From: Coriobacteriaceae bacterium
GTDB lineage: Bacteria > Actinomycetota > Coriobacteriia > Coriobacteriales > Atopobiaceae
DNA length: 64,000 bases
Direction: 5' to 3'
Assembly: GCA_004557505.1 (NCBI GenBank)
Contig: SFGZ01000001.1
Coordinates: forward strand, 124,001-188,000
The position numbers and the translations under genes are program-made. The notes beneath the pieces were generated by a model, which worked only from the letters and a program-made list of their open reading frames with translations, made no database searches and had not been told where the DNA came from. Below are positions 34,493 to 43,096 of this stretch, piece by piece. Numbering within the stretch: position 1 is the stretch's first letter; every line of letters starts with the position of its first letter.

Positions 34493-35233
34493 CTACGGCC
34501 GCGCCTCGCGCTCCCTCTTCTTGCGGCGAATGGCCGCGGCGATGAGCACGGCGCCACCAACGCAGATGGCGGCGCTCAGCTGGATGAGCCCCCATGTGGC
34601 GTCACCGGCCACAGGAAGCTTGACGCCCAGGATCTCGACGGGCTTCTCGGGCTCGGGCGCAGGCTCGGGCTGACCCTCAAAGCTGTGCGAGAACGACGCG
34701 GCGTCCGGCTTGTAGCCGTCGGACTCGCGCCTAATCACCACGTGAGATACCGCAAGGCCGTCATTGGTGTTGTTGACCTCAATCTCAACGTCGTACACGG
34801 TGTCGTCCACGGCGAGGCCCTCGGTCCCCGATGGGTCTGTGACGCAGCGCAGCCGATAGGAGAAGACGCCCGCGTGCGGGAAGGTAAGCGCATCCGCCGT
34901 AGCGGTGTCCCCAGGCGCAAGCGCAACGTCCTTGCTCGTGTCCCCATCCAGGGTAAACGTGTAGGCGTCACCCTCCGCATTGGCTGGCAGCGGCGCCGCG
35001 CCATCCTTCCCGGCCACGCGCGTGAGCTGGTAGGTGAAGGTGCTGCCCAGCCCCTCGGGGACCATGCCGGTCTTCGAGAACTCCTGTCCCACGGTAAAGT
35101 GGTCGACAACGGCTGCAAGCGCACGCGAAGGCGCGGCGAGCAGGACAACCGCAATGGCCATCGCAAGCATGCAGACGGCAGCGGGGGCATGTGCCCGCGC
35201 CCGTGCGTACAGCCTATCTTCTATCGCGCCCAT
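34493..35233 (-). CDS. Accessory pilin with Spy0128-type domain and LPVAG anchor
   Basis: A 246-residue surface protein. An N-terminal signal sequence (about 15-42, ending SRALA) precedes one FctA/Spy0128-like pilin domain (about 45-180). The C-terminus has LPVAGD at 206-211, a hydrophobic segment and an RRKKRERE tail. This resembles a cell-wall sorting signal with Ala where LPXTG has Thr. The domain motif FPHAGVFSYRLRC carries Cys where related domains usually have the isopeptide-forming Glu. It overlaps the sortase gene by 20 bases and ends the pilus operon. It may be the base or minor subunit. Confidence 0.8.
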   Translation of the reverse strand: MGAIEDRLYARARAHAPAAVCMLAMAIAVVLLAAPSRALAAVVDHFTVGQEFSKTGMVPEGLGSTFTYQLTRVAGKDGAAPLPANAEGDAYTFTLDGDTSKDVALAPGDTATADALTFPHAGVFSYRLRCVTDPSGTEGLAVDDTVYDVEIEVNNTNDGLAVSHVVIRRESDGYKPDAASFSHSFEGQPEPAPEPEKPVEILGVKLPVAGDATWGLIQLSAAICVGGAVLIAAAIRRKKREREARP

Positions 35234-36155
35234 CTATCCTTCTCCTCTTGTTGTTCCCGGTGCGTTTACGCGAGGGCGCGCCAACCACCCAGGCGATGAG
35301 CAGGAACACGAGCAACCCAATACCAATCTTTGCCCACAGCGCCAAGCCCTTGTCGGCAGTGCCGGAAAGCGTCCTGGAGACGCCCTCGTCGGCGAAGGCG
35401 TTCTCATATGCCTCGTCTGTGATGCGGGCCACCACGATGTGGCGGTCGTTGGTACCAGACCCGCACGTCGAGAGCACCAGTACGCGATCGTCCTCGCCGA
35501 GCGCGCCGTCTCGCCAGAACTTGGCGTGAGCCTTGAGATAGGCCAGGAACTCAGCCATGGAGGGAGAGGTCCCAACCGTCGTGCTATAGACAACTTCGTC
35601 GTACGCATCGGCGAGAAGGTAGGCGCATATCTCAACGCCGTGGTTCTTGCCGCCATAGTAGATGTTGCCGTACCTGTGCTGCCAGAAGAACTCCTCGTCA
35701 CCAAACTTGTCCAGGTCGCCGAACATGAGGGAGTTCTCCATGTGGTGGCCAAAGGCCACCGTGCTTGGGCCTGAGAAGTCCCGCGCGTTGCGGTAATCCA
35801 GGAAAAGCGAGCCAGAGAGGGCAAACTCACCCCTTGCGTTGGTGTTGAGGTACTTCTCGTTGTCTTGCCCCTGAACCAGCGGGTAGTCAACGCCTGTTCC
35901 GTAGAGCGTGAGCCAGCCGAGCGCGTCCGAGTTGGATGCCGCGAGCTCTTCGAAACTCGGGTCGTCGTTCTCTGTCGGGCGATACGAGGCGAAGTTCTCC
36001 TCGCTTGCCTGGCTCTCCACGCGGTTGTTGTCGAGCACCGAGTAGGCGGTAAAGAGAACGACGAGCAGCAGCACAGAGAGAACTATCCCGTCGACCAACC
36101 AGCTTGCGAGTCTCAGGGCCCCATGGGCCAGCCGACGGGATAGCGGGTGGGGCAT
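35214..36155 (-). CDS. Class B sortase
   Basis: A 313-residue membrane-bound transpeptidase. An N-terminal membrane segment (about 20-42) precedes the catalytic domain. The catalytic cysteine is Cys231 in VLSTCGSG with Arg238 after it, and the histidine is in FGHHMEN (137-138). Long helical insertions between strands are typical of class B. A second hydrophobic segment near 268-290 and a basic tail end the protein. Its ATG abuts the backbone pilin stop. It should polymerise and attach the pilins encoded around it. Confidence 0.92.
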   Translation of the reverse strand: MPHPLSRRLAHGALRLASWLVDGIVLSVLLLVVLFTAYSVLDNNRVESQASEENFASYRPTENDDPSFEELAASNSDALGWLTLYGTGVDYPLVQGQDNEKYLNTNARGEFALSGSLFLDYRNARDFSGPSTVAFGHHMENSLMFGDLDKFGDEEFFWQHRYGNIYYGGKNHGVEICAYLLADAYDEVVYSTTVGTSPSMAEFLAYLKAHAKFWRDGALGEDDRVLVLSTCGSGTNDRHIVVARITDEAYENAFADEGVSRTLSGTADKGLALWAKIGIGLLVFLLIAWVVGAPSRKRTGNNKRRRIDGRDRR

Positions 36156-37253
36156 TTACTTCTCGAGCTTCCTCTTGGCAGCGCCGTAGGCGGCAACGCC
36201 GGCGACGGCAACGCAGCCCAGCATGATGAAGGGCATGTTGTTGATGATGAGGCCCGTGGGGGTCACATCCTCGTGGGTGTTGGTCATAGTGCCGTTGTTG
36301 GCGTTCTCGCCGATGAGCAGGCTTGCCTGGGAAGCGCTCTCGACGCCGTTGGACGTAGCCGTCCAGGACTGCTTGTAGCCGTCAACCGCAGCCTCTTGGA
36401 CGCTATAGGTGGTGCCAACGAGAACGTTGGAGAAGGTCACACCCTTGGCATCGGCAGCCTTGAAGGTGATGGTGCGGGTAGTGGCACCATCCGCAGCGTC
36501 GGCGAACTGAATGTCAGTGGCACCGTTGGCGGTAGCGGTGATGGCATTCAGAGCCTGCGCGGCAGTCTGGCCCTTGGGGAGCACCGAGGGGGCGGCGAAG
36601 GTGACCGTGAACTCGAACTGCTTGCTCTTGTCGCCCTGATTGCCAGCGACGACCTTGGTGATCGTGAGGTCAGCCCCGTTCTCGAGGGTGGTCTCGGTGT
36701 ACTTGTTGTCGAACGCAATCTTGTCGGTCTTGTTGGTGTTGGTCACGCTCGTGGCCTCGCCCCTCACAATCTCGAAGGAGCTGAACTCAAGGCCATTGTC
36801 GCCGTTGACAACGGTGGCGATGAGCGTGTAGGCCTGCGCGTCATCCTGGAAGGCGCCGATGCCAGAGCCGTTGGCAGTGGCATTCTCCCTGATGGTCCAG
36901 GCGTAGACGCCGGCGTGCGCAAAGGCGCTGGCATCGGTCTCGCCGCCAAACTTGATGGCACCGGTGCCGTTGTTGTTCGCGTCGCTGGAGGCATTGTTCA
37001 GCGCAATGTCATCGATCGTTGCGGCGGGGCCGTCGGTGTAGGTCTTCTCGCTGCCGGTGCCGGTGGAGAGCTCCGTAGGCGTGATGGTGTACGTAAACGT
37101 CGCCGTCACCGTGGAGCCCGGGTTAAGCTCGAGCTGCTTGTTGACCTGCGGCACGGCCGCGGTCTTGGCCAGAGCGGTGCTCACGCCGCCAAACAGCGCT
37201 GCGACGAGCGCAATGGCAGGCGCAAGCGCGACAAAGCCCCTGTTCTTCCTCAT
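36156..37253 (-). CDS. Pilus backbone pilin (FctA/Spy0128-like)
   Basis: A 365-residue major pilin. The signal peptide (about 1-30, ending STALA) is followed by a first Spy0128-type domain with FAHAGVYAWTIRE, where the Glu probably forms an isopeptide bond. A second domain (from about 190) has LTITKVVAGNQGDKSKQFEFTV, which has a pilin-like lysine. The sorting signal is VTPTG at about 330-334, then a hydrophobic segment and KRKLEK. The motif differs from LPXTG and fits class B sortase pili. The ATG at 37253 follows AGGAAGA. It lies between the signal-peptidase-like gene and the sortase gene. Confidence 0.88.
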   Translation of the reverse strand: MRKNRGFVALAPAIALVAALFGGVSTALAKTAAVPQVNKQLELNPGSTVTATFTYTITPTELSTGTGSEKTYTDGPAATIDDIALNNASSDANNNGTGAIKFGGETDASAFAHAGVYAWTIRENATANGSGIGAFQDDAQAYTLIATVVNGDNGLEFSSFEIVRGEATSVTNTNKTDKIAFDNKYTETTLENGADLTITKVVAGNQGDKSKQFEFTVTFAAPSVLPKGQTAAQALNAITATANGATDIQFADAADGATTRTITFKAADAKGVTFSNVLVGTTYSVQEAAVDGYKQSWTATSNGVESASQASLLIGENANNGTMTNTHEDVTPTGLIINNMPFIMLGCVAVAGVAAYGAAKRKLEK

Positions 37254-37314
37254 CTCATCTTCCTTTCGACGTGCGCCCCAGGGGACGCGACTTGCCACTT
37301 CTATCACTCGGCTC

Positions 37315-37869
37315 TCAGAAGTTCCTTCTTCTGATCGCCGTCATGACCTTGCCTTCGGTGCTCGAGTCGATGTCAACGGGCCCGTAGAGCCTGCTGTCCT
37401 TCGACTGCGGGCGGTTGTCGCCCATCACGAACACCTGACCCTCGCCAACCGTTACCGGGTAGGTGATTCCTTCCGTGAACGGCAGCGTCTGGGTGTAGAT
37501 CTTGTCTTCGCCCTGCAGATAACCGTTAATCACCAGCCCATCTGAGGAGAAGTCCACGGTGTCGCCCGCAACCGCGATGACCCGGCGGAGCTCCCTGGCG
37601 TCACCGTCGTCGACAACTATCACGTCGCCGGCGGCGTAGCTCTTTTCCAGACGGTAGTACACGACCAGATCCCCTTCCTCAAGCGCTGGTGACATGCTCT
37701 CGTCAGGCACCTGGGACAGGCCGAAGACAAACAGGAGCACCATCGCGACAAAGCCCAATGCAAGCGCGATCTTGAGGACGAGAAGGAGGAGCTCCGCCGC
37801 AAGCGATGGCTCCGAGCCCTCGCCTGCGGGCCCTGCGTTCCCCGGCGCGGGGACAAAGTGGCTGGGCAT
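37315..37869 (-). CDS. Signal peptidase I homolog lacking the catalytic lysine
   Basis: A 184-residue membrane protein with one N-terminal membrane segment (about 25-52). Family boxes are present: Ser58 in DESMSPAL, GDLVVYYRL, and the C-terminal MGDNRPQSKDSR. The usual YVKRV box reads ELRRV (residues 93-97), so the general-base lysine position is Arg95. Some pilus loci, such as streptococcal FCT regions, carry similar non-cleaving SipA proteins that assist pilus assembly. The ATG overlaps the tip gene stop by one base (TGATG). The motif evidence for the lost lysine is direct; the chaperone role is inferred. Confidence 0.88.
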   Translation of the reverse strand: MPSHFVPAPGNAGPAGEGSEPSLAAELLLLVLKIALALGFVAMVLLFVFGLSQVPDESMSPALEEGDLVVYYRLEKSYAAGDVIVVDDGDARELRRVIAVAGDTVDFSSDGLVINGYLQGEDKIYTQTLPFTEGITYPVTVGEGQVFVMGDNRPQSKDSRLYGPVDIDSSTEGKVMTAIRRRNF

Positions 37870-40376
37870 CACTCCCCTCGCACGCTGCGATGCCGGGTTA
37901 TCGCAATGCATAGGACGGCGATGAGGGAACCGGTGCCCAGGATCGCGGGCAGGGCGGGAGCCCAATCGTTACCGTCAAGGGCAGTGATGGGAACGTCTCG
38001 CTTGGTGTTGGTAAAGCTCACCGTGGTGTCCCCAGAGAGGCCAAGGCTCGCCTTCCTGCCGGTCTGAGCGGGCTCCTTGTTGACCACGTAGGTGGTGGTG
38101 TAGCCATCGCCGTTGGTCTCCTGGATGGTGACCTGGTCGCCGGGAAGCAGGGCGCCGTCCTCGGGCGCGATGGTAGTGCTCTCGCCACCCTTGAGTGCGT
38201 ACTCCTTGCCATCGATGATGGTCTGGCCCCCGCGCTTCACGGTGACGTCGAACCTGAACTCCTTGGTCTTGTCGGCCAGGGGACCGTCCGCCGTCTTCGA
38301 GAGCGTAAGGGTGGGATGCTCACGGTTGGTGACAATGACCGGCGAGTCCTCGCCGCCCTGCCTGATTTGGAAGGCATTGGTGTCCGTTCCGTACACGTTG
38401 ACCGTGGTGGTGTAGTCAGACGCCGAGGCCCCTTCGGGATAGGCGCTCTCTTCGACGGTGTAGGTATCCTCCAGGCGCAGGTTGGTCAGGACCTTCTTCT
38501 CGCCAGGCCTGAGGACGTAGGTCTTGTCGTATCCTTGGGCGCCCGCGCCATTGCTCTTCACTCTGACGGAGAACGTCTGGTCGCCATCCGTGACCTCGGC
38601 GCCGGTCTTGTCGTAGAGCCTCTTCTGCAGAATGAGCAGGATGGGGTCGACGGTTGGCGATTCAAACTCGCCCGTCTGATCCGCACCCGTGACGTCCCTG
38701 TATTTGATGGCTGTCTCGCCATTGGTCGCGTACCTGCCATCCGTTGACGTTGCGGTGAGGATGCTGTCGTCTATCGTGATGCGGTAGGTAAGCTCTGCGT
38801 ACTTCACCGTTGGGTCATCGGCGAGTGGCGTGGAGGGCGTCCCGACGCTCCAGCCTATGGTCTTGGTGTCGGCGTCGTACGTTGCTTCGCCCTGACTCGT
38901 CTTGATGTCACTCACACCGCCGATGACCGTGAAGCCCGTGCCCATGGGGTCGGAAACGGTGGCACCCTGCACGGCAGACTTGATGTTGCCCGCAATCTCA
39001 GTGAAGATCTTCGCGAGCTCCGCTGGATCTTCCGTCGACTTTGCATGGTTGGCATCATCTGCCACACGGGCAAGAACCTGGGTGCCCGCGTCGCCGGCGT
39101 TTACCGCAACGCTCCACATGGTGTAGCCGGAGCCCTTGGCAAAGCCCGCCTCGGCGATGGTGCTGTTGCCGTGGTTGTAGTACCAGGGGTAGCGGGCATA
39201 CTGCCCTCCGTGATACTGGAGGGAAGTCCCTTTGCCAACGAAATTGGTGTAGTCGAATTGACTGGAGGGGACGCTGATATCCGTGTCATAGTGCCATCCG
39301 TCCCAGCCACCCGTATACCGCCCGTCGTCGACGTGGCCATAAGAAAGGTCTGTCAGGTAGCTCGTGGGGTTCCTGATGGCGTAGCTATACGTAGGCTCGC
39401 CGTCGGACAGGAGCACGATGTTCTTGACGTCCGCGTTTGAGTTTGCGAGGATCGACTCCGCCTGCCTGATGCCGGCCTGGGTGAAGGTGCCGCCATTGGC
39501 CTTAAGGCCATCGATGGCGCCGTCCAGTTTGCCTGCGTCATTCGTGAGCGCTTGGTCTAGGCTCACGTCACTTGCAAATGAGACGACGGCGATGCGCGTG
39601 TTCTCATCCGGCAGGAGCGTGCTCACAAACCGCTTTGCCGCATCCTGAGCGGCAGTCATTCGGCCATTGCTGCCCATGCTGCCAGAGCGGTCGATCACGA
39701 GCACGACGTCACTCCTCTTGGTGGCGTCCTTGCCCTCGACGCGCACCGTAACGTCCCAGGTGTTGACCATCCCGTCAACCGGGTCCGCCGTCTTTGAGAG
39801 GACCACCTGGCCGGGCTGGGTGGGATGGGCGGACGTTGCGGCGGGCAGCGCCATGAGCCTCACACCAAGAAGGTGGCTGAGCGACGCGGATGAGCCAAAG
39901 TCCACCTCGGGATAGACATTCTCATCGATGACGCCGTCCCCAGCGCCGGGGCCATCAAGGTGGTCGGGATTCGATCCGAGGTCCACCTCATCAGCGCTTG
40001 CGGGACCAGGGCCGTTGGCGTCCACCGCCTTGAAGTTGGCGACGTAGGCAGCCGTCTCCTTGGCGGGCGCGAAGGTGGCATCGGTGCTCACCTCAACGCC
40101 GTCGCGCGTCCAGTCGACAAAGGCATATCCCTTGGAAGGCGTTGCCGTGACAGGGACAACCTCGCGATCGTCGTTGGGCGAGAAGGCCTGGACGAGGCTC
40201 TCATCGGGACCAACGGCACCGCCATCTCCCGCCTCGAAGGTGAGGGTGATGGAGGGGGCGTCCGCATCCTCCGTGGCATACGCCTGCCTGCCCGCAAGGC
40301 CAAAGCCAGCCGCCATCAGCGCAGCGACAAGCACCGCCAGGGCAACAAGCGATTGCCTCGCAAGCCTTCTCCTCAT
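37869..40376 (-). CDS. Pilus tip adhesin with von Willebrand A domain
   Basis: An 835-residue exported protein, first gene of the pilus operon. A signal peptide (about 1-35) is followed by an acidic region, then a von Willebrand A domain from about residue 220 with the MIDAS motif DRSGSMG (Asp229, Ser231, Ser233). From about 580 on there are Cna-B/Spy0128-like repeats containing KTADGPLADKTKEFRFDVTV and QVTIQETNGDGYTTTY. The end reads VPITALDGND (about 795) before a hydrophobic segment and RHRS tail, a sorting signal unlike LPXTG. By analogy with RrgA-type proteins it would sit at the tip and bind host matrix. The start ATG follows a GGGGG site. Confidence 0.85.
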   Translation of the reverse strand: MRRRLARQSLVALAVLVAALMAAGFGLAGRQAYATEDADAPSITLTFEAGDGGAVGPDESLVQAFSPNDDREVVPVTATPSKGYAFVDWTRDGVEVSTDATFAPAKETAAYVANFKAVDANGPGPASADEVDLGSNPDHLDGPGAGDGVIDENVYPEVDFGSSASLSHLLGVRLMALPAATSAHPTQPGQVVLSKTADPVDGMVNTWDVTVRVEGKDATKRSDVVLVIDRSGSMGSNGRMTAAQDAAKRFVSTLLPDENTRIAVVSFASDVSLDQALTNDAGKLDGAIDGLKANGGTFTQAGIRQAESILANSNADVKNIVLLSDGEPTYSYAIRNPTSYLTDLSYGHVDDGRYTGGWDGWHYDTDISVPSSQFDYTNFVGKGTSLQYHGGQYARYPWYYNHGNSTIAEAGFAKGSGYTMWSVAVNAGDAGTQVLARVADDANHAKSTEDPAELAKIFTEIAGNIKSAVQGATVSDPMGTGFTVIGGVSDIKTSQGEATYDADTKTIGWSVGTPSTPLADDPTVKYAELTYRITIDDSILTATSTDGRYATNGETAIKYRDVTGADQTGEFESPTVDPILLILQKRLYDKTGAEVTDGDQTFSVRVKSNGAGAQGYDKTYVLRPGEKKVLTNLRLEDTYTVEESAYPEGASASDYTTTVNVYGTDTNAFQIRQGGEDSPVIVTNREHPTLTLSKTADGPLADKTKEFRFDVTVKRGGQTIIDGKEYALKGGESTTIAPEDGALLPGDQVTIQETNGDGYTTTYVVNKEPAQTGRKASLGLSGDTTVSFTNTKRDVPITALDGNDWAPALPAILGTGSLIAVLCIAITRHRSVRGE

Positions 40377-40846
40377 GTGACCAGCCCCCTACTCGTAGTG
40401 TGTGTGGCGTCCGTTGGGTGCAGGGGGTCGAGCCAGCAGCAGGTCGCATCAAAGGACAGTGCGGCTCCACGGCCTCTGCCGTGCAGACCTCGGGATCGAC
40501 TGGCAAAAGCGCAATCCAGTCGTTTTCTCTTTACGTTTCTATCAGATGATTTGCCGTGTCCCTTGACTTTGGTCTCAATGACCCGAAGGTGTGAACGAAA
40601 CGCCGTTTTTATCTGGCATATATGAGCAAATATGCATATATATCTGCCTATCTAGCAACCGTTCGCCTGGTATACCAATGTGTTCAAAATGGATATTTTT
40701 GGTCTCAAGTAACAGTAAACATGTCCCAGATACCCATCATTACCTGCTGTGTATCAACTTGACATACACTCAATCTTGTGTTTTGCGGCGTGGTTAATAA
40801 CAAATTTTGTAATGCATATTTTAGTCACGCAGGAGGGGGGTGCATC
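40377..40846. promoter_or_regulatory. AT-rich divergent control region, pilus operon and LytTR regulator
   Basis: 470 bases without a gene. From about 40540 to 40840 the sequence is unusually AT-rich for this window, with TATATGAGCAAATATGCATA and ATATATATCTG runs. A TTGACA lies at 40759-40764 on the plus strand without a clear partner box. The region must hold the promoters of the two divergent transcripts and probably the LytTR protein's own sites. Confidence 0.55.
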
Positions 40847-41710
40847 TTGACAACCCATAATGTGCTTGACCTGAGCGCTTTGGTCCTCTCCTCGTGTACG
40901 TCGGGCCTCCCCGAGCAGTGCGCCCCCTACCTTGCGGAGAGCTTCACCTTCGTTGGCCCCTTTGGCAGGTGTACAACGGCCGACACGCACGTATTCATGC
41001 ACTACTTCGTCAGAATGGCACCTCTCATAATCAAGCTTGATCTCTCGTTCAGCTACCCGATCCTGGTGTTCCAAGGCAGCGACACCTCTGTGGTGTTCGC
41101 TGGAGGCGGCCCAAGCGAGCGGCATCCCTCCGTATCCCCGCGCGCCACGCTCGTCTGGTACGCAAGCGCAGACGAGAGGCCCCGGCTTGTCCACATGCAC
41201 CTCTCGATTCCACCAGTTGAGAAGCGCGGCAGCACGTTTGCCCTCATTGGTGCAGCCTTGGACTCGGTGGACGCCAGGGTCTATGAGTACGCATCGCTCA
41301 TCTACATCCGGGACAACAGCGGCATCTCACACGCCGTACACCCAGGGGCCATTGTGTACCTTGAGGCGGCCCACCAATATGTGGACGTCCACCTCCTAAG
41401 GGAGACGTTTCGCACCAGAAGCTCCCTCTCCGCAATGCTTGACAGGCTTCCGGCCACCTTCGTGCGCGTCCACCGCAGCTTTGCGATTAACGCAAAGCTC
41501 GTCACCTCTATGTCAAGCAGCGAGATCACCATGTCGAATGGGGAGCAAATCTACGTCCCGGTTAAGCGTCGCACGTCCGTGAGAAGGCAGCTCCGCGAGG
41601 CAATGGCGCTCAACCCCTACGGCGGCACGGCTGCGACGCAGGCTCGGGCAACGGACGCACCGAGAGCAGGGGCGTCCGTTGCCGGCGAGCCCTCGCCCTC
41701 TGAAAACTAG
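40847..41710 (+). CDS. LytTR transcriptional regulator with SnoaL-like N-terminal domain
   Basis: A 287-residue regulator. Residues of about 1-135 form a SnoaL/NTF2-like domain ending in RLVHMHLSIP, the stretch typical of this group. The LytTR DNA-binding domain (about 170-270) has AIVYLEAAHQYVDVH, RLPATFVRVHRSFAINAKLV and a final KRRTSVRRQLREAM. There is no receiver domain, so it is not a normal response regulator and may bind a ligand. It starts at a TTG (40847) with a strong AGGAGG site. Divergent orientation suggests it controls the pilus operon. Confidence 0.82.
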   Translation: MTTHNVLDLSALVLSSCTSGLPEQCAPYLAESFTFVGPFGRCTTADTHVFMHYFVRMAPLIIKLDLSFSYPILVFQGSDTSVVFAGGGPSERHPSVSPRATLVWYASADERPRLVHMHLSIPPVEKRGSTFALIGAALDSVDARVYEYASLIYIRDNSGISHAVHPGAIVYLEAAHQYVDVHLLRETFRTRSSLSAMLDRLPATFVRVHRSFAINAKLVTSMSSSEITMSNGEQIYVPVKRRTSVRRQLREAMALNPYGGTAATQARATDAPRAGASVAGEPSPSEN

Positions 41711-41798
41711 CCACGCACACGAGAGGCTTCCCATTCCAAGGGCCGCCCGCCGCAGGGCCCCGCCGCAGAGCGCGCCTCCCACTCGAAGAGCGCGCCCC

Positions 41799-42260
41799 CT
41801 ACTCGACCTCTTCCAGCGGGATGATGCGTGCGGAGACGACCTTACCCTCCTCGCAGATGATGCGGCCCATGCTGGGGCCGCCGGAGCGCGGATACGTGGG
41901 GCTGCCGGGGTTCATGATCAGCACGCCGGTTGCCCGGTCCTTCTCGACAAACGGCCGATGTGTGTGGCCGCAGACGGCAATGTCGCAGCATCTGAGGTCA
42001 AGCCGCTCGCGGTAGTGGCAAACCTCCCAGCGCAGCCCGCTTGAGAAGAAGACCTTGACGCGCTTGACCGCGGGCCCAAAGTCGTAGGACCAGTCGTTGT
42101 TGCCAAGGCACAGCTTGACGGGTGCAATCTGGCCAAGCGTGCGGTAGTCGGACGCAGAGCAGATGTCCCCCGCGTGGACGATGGCGTCCGCACCCTGGAG
42201 CTCGTCGAGCAGCCTCTTGGAGAGGTACCCATGCGTGTCCGAGATGATGTCGTAGCGCAT
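41799..42260 (-). CDS. YfcE/MJ0936-family metallophosphodiesterase
   Basis: A 153-residue cytosolic phosphoesterase with metal-binding motifs SDTHG (start), HAGD, GNND and CGHTH. Members hydrolyse phosphodiesters in vitro; the natural substrate is mostly unknown. It lies 48 bases after the response regulator gene and may be part of that transcript. Confidence 0.88.
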   Translation of the reverse strand: MRYDIISDTHGYLSKRLLDELQGADAIVHAGDICSASDYRTLGQIAPVKLCLGNNDWSYDFGPAVKRVKVFFSSGLRWEVCHYRERLDLRCCDIAVCGHTHRPFVEKDRATGVLIMNPGSPTYPRSGGPSMGRIICEEGKVVSARIIPLEEVE

Positions 42261-42308
42261 CCTAGCCTTGCCCTCTCCCCGTCTCGCTGCCCGCCGCCCC
42301 TCCGGCCC

Positions 42309-43028
42309 CTACAGCCCGAGCGCGCGCTTGAGGGCGACCGCGCGACGTCGCGAGACCGAGATCTTCTTGCCTTCGATGCCGTTGATGCCCAGCTGGAGGA
42401 CGCCGCTGGACACAACCTCCACGTCCTCGACGTACTCGAGGTTCACGATGTAGCCGCGGTGTACGCGGAAGAAGCCGTGCGGCGCAAGCCGTTGCTCCAG
42501 CTTGGCCAGGGAGATGGTGGAGAGGTAGCGATCATCATCCGTGTAGATGCAGGAGTAGTCGTCCTTGGCCTCGATGTAGCGAATCTGATCGATGGGCACA
42601 AGCACCTTGCGGCCGCTCTTCACCACGGGGATGCGCTCAACCGAGGAGTGCGACTGGGCCTGCGGCTTGACGCGAGACTGCACCTTGTCCATGGCCTGGA
42701 TGAGGCGTTCCGTCTCCACCGGCTTCATGAGGTAGTCGATGGCGTCCACGTCAAAGGCCTCAAGTGCGTACTCGCTGTAGGCGGTCACAAAGATGACGGC
42801 AGGCGGGTTCTTGAGCTTGTGGAGCGCCTCCGCAAGCTGCATGCCGTTGGTCTTGGGCATCGAGATGTCCATGAAGATCACGTCAGCGCGCGCCTCCATG
42901 AGCCGCTCGACCGCCTCGCGCGCGCTCGACGCCTCGGTGATGGCATCGACGCGCCCGGTCTCCTCGAGGAGATAGCGTAGCTCGGAACGGGCGGGTGCCT
43001 CGTCATCGACAATCATCGCACGTAGCAT
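42309..43028 (-). CDS. LytTR-family response regulator (first pair)
   Basis: A 239-residue regulator. The receiver domain (1-120) has the acidic pocket DDE at the start, the phospho-acceptor in IFMDISMPKTNG, Thr in FVTAYS and Lys in MKPVE. The LytTR domain (about 135-239) has IRYIEAKDDYSCIY, LEQRLAPHGFFRVHRGYIVNLE and KKISVSRRRAVALKRAL. It is the partner of the kinase encoded 68 bases upstream at 43097-44458. Confidence 0.92.
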   Translation of the reverse strand: MLRAMIVDDEAPARSELRYLLEETGRVDAITEASSAREAVERLMEARADVIFMDISMPKTNGMQLAEALHKLKNPPAVIFVTAYSEYALEAFDVDAIDYLMKPVETERLIQAMDKVQSRVKPQAQSHSSVERIPVVKSGRKVLVPIDQIRYIEAKDDYSCIYTDDDRYLSTISLAKLEQRLAPHGFFRVHRGYIVNLEYVEDVEVVSSGVLQLGINGIEGKKISVSRRRAVALKRALGL

Positions 43029-43096
43029 TGAAACAACCTACCTTCCGCTGCGGCACGTACCCCTCCGCAGACACGAACAGAAGACTCTCCCTCTGA

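Noticed and set aside
34347..34595. N-terminal extension of the 33888-34346 gene
   Set aside because: The extra region is basic, low in complexity and overlaps the pilus terminator and the accessory pilin gene.
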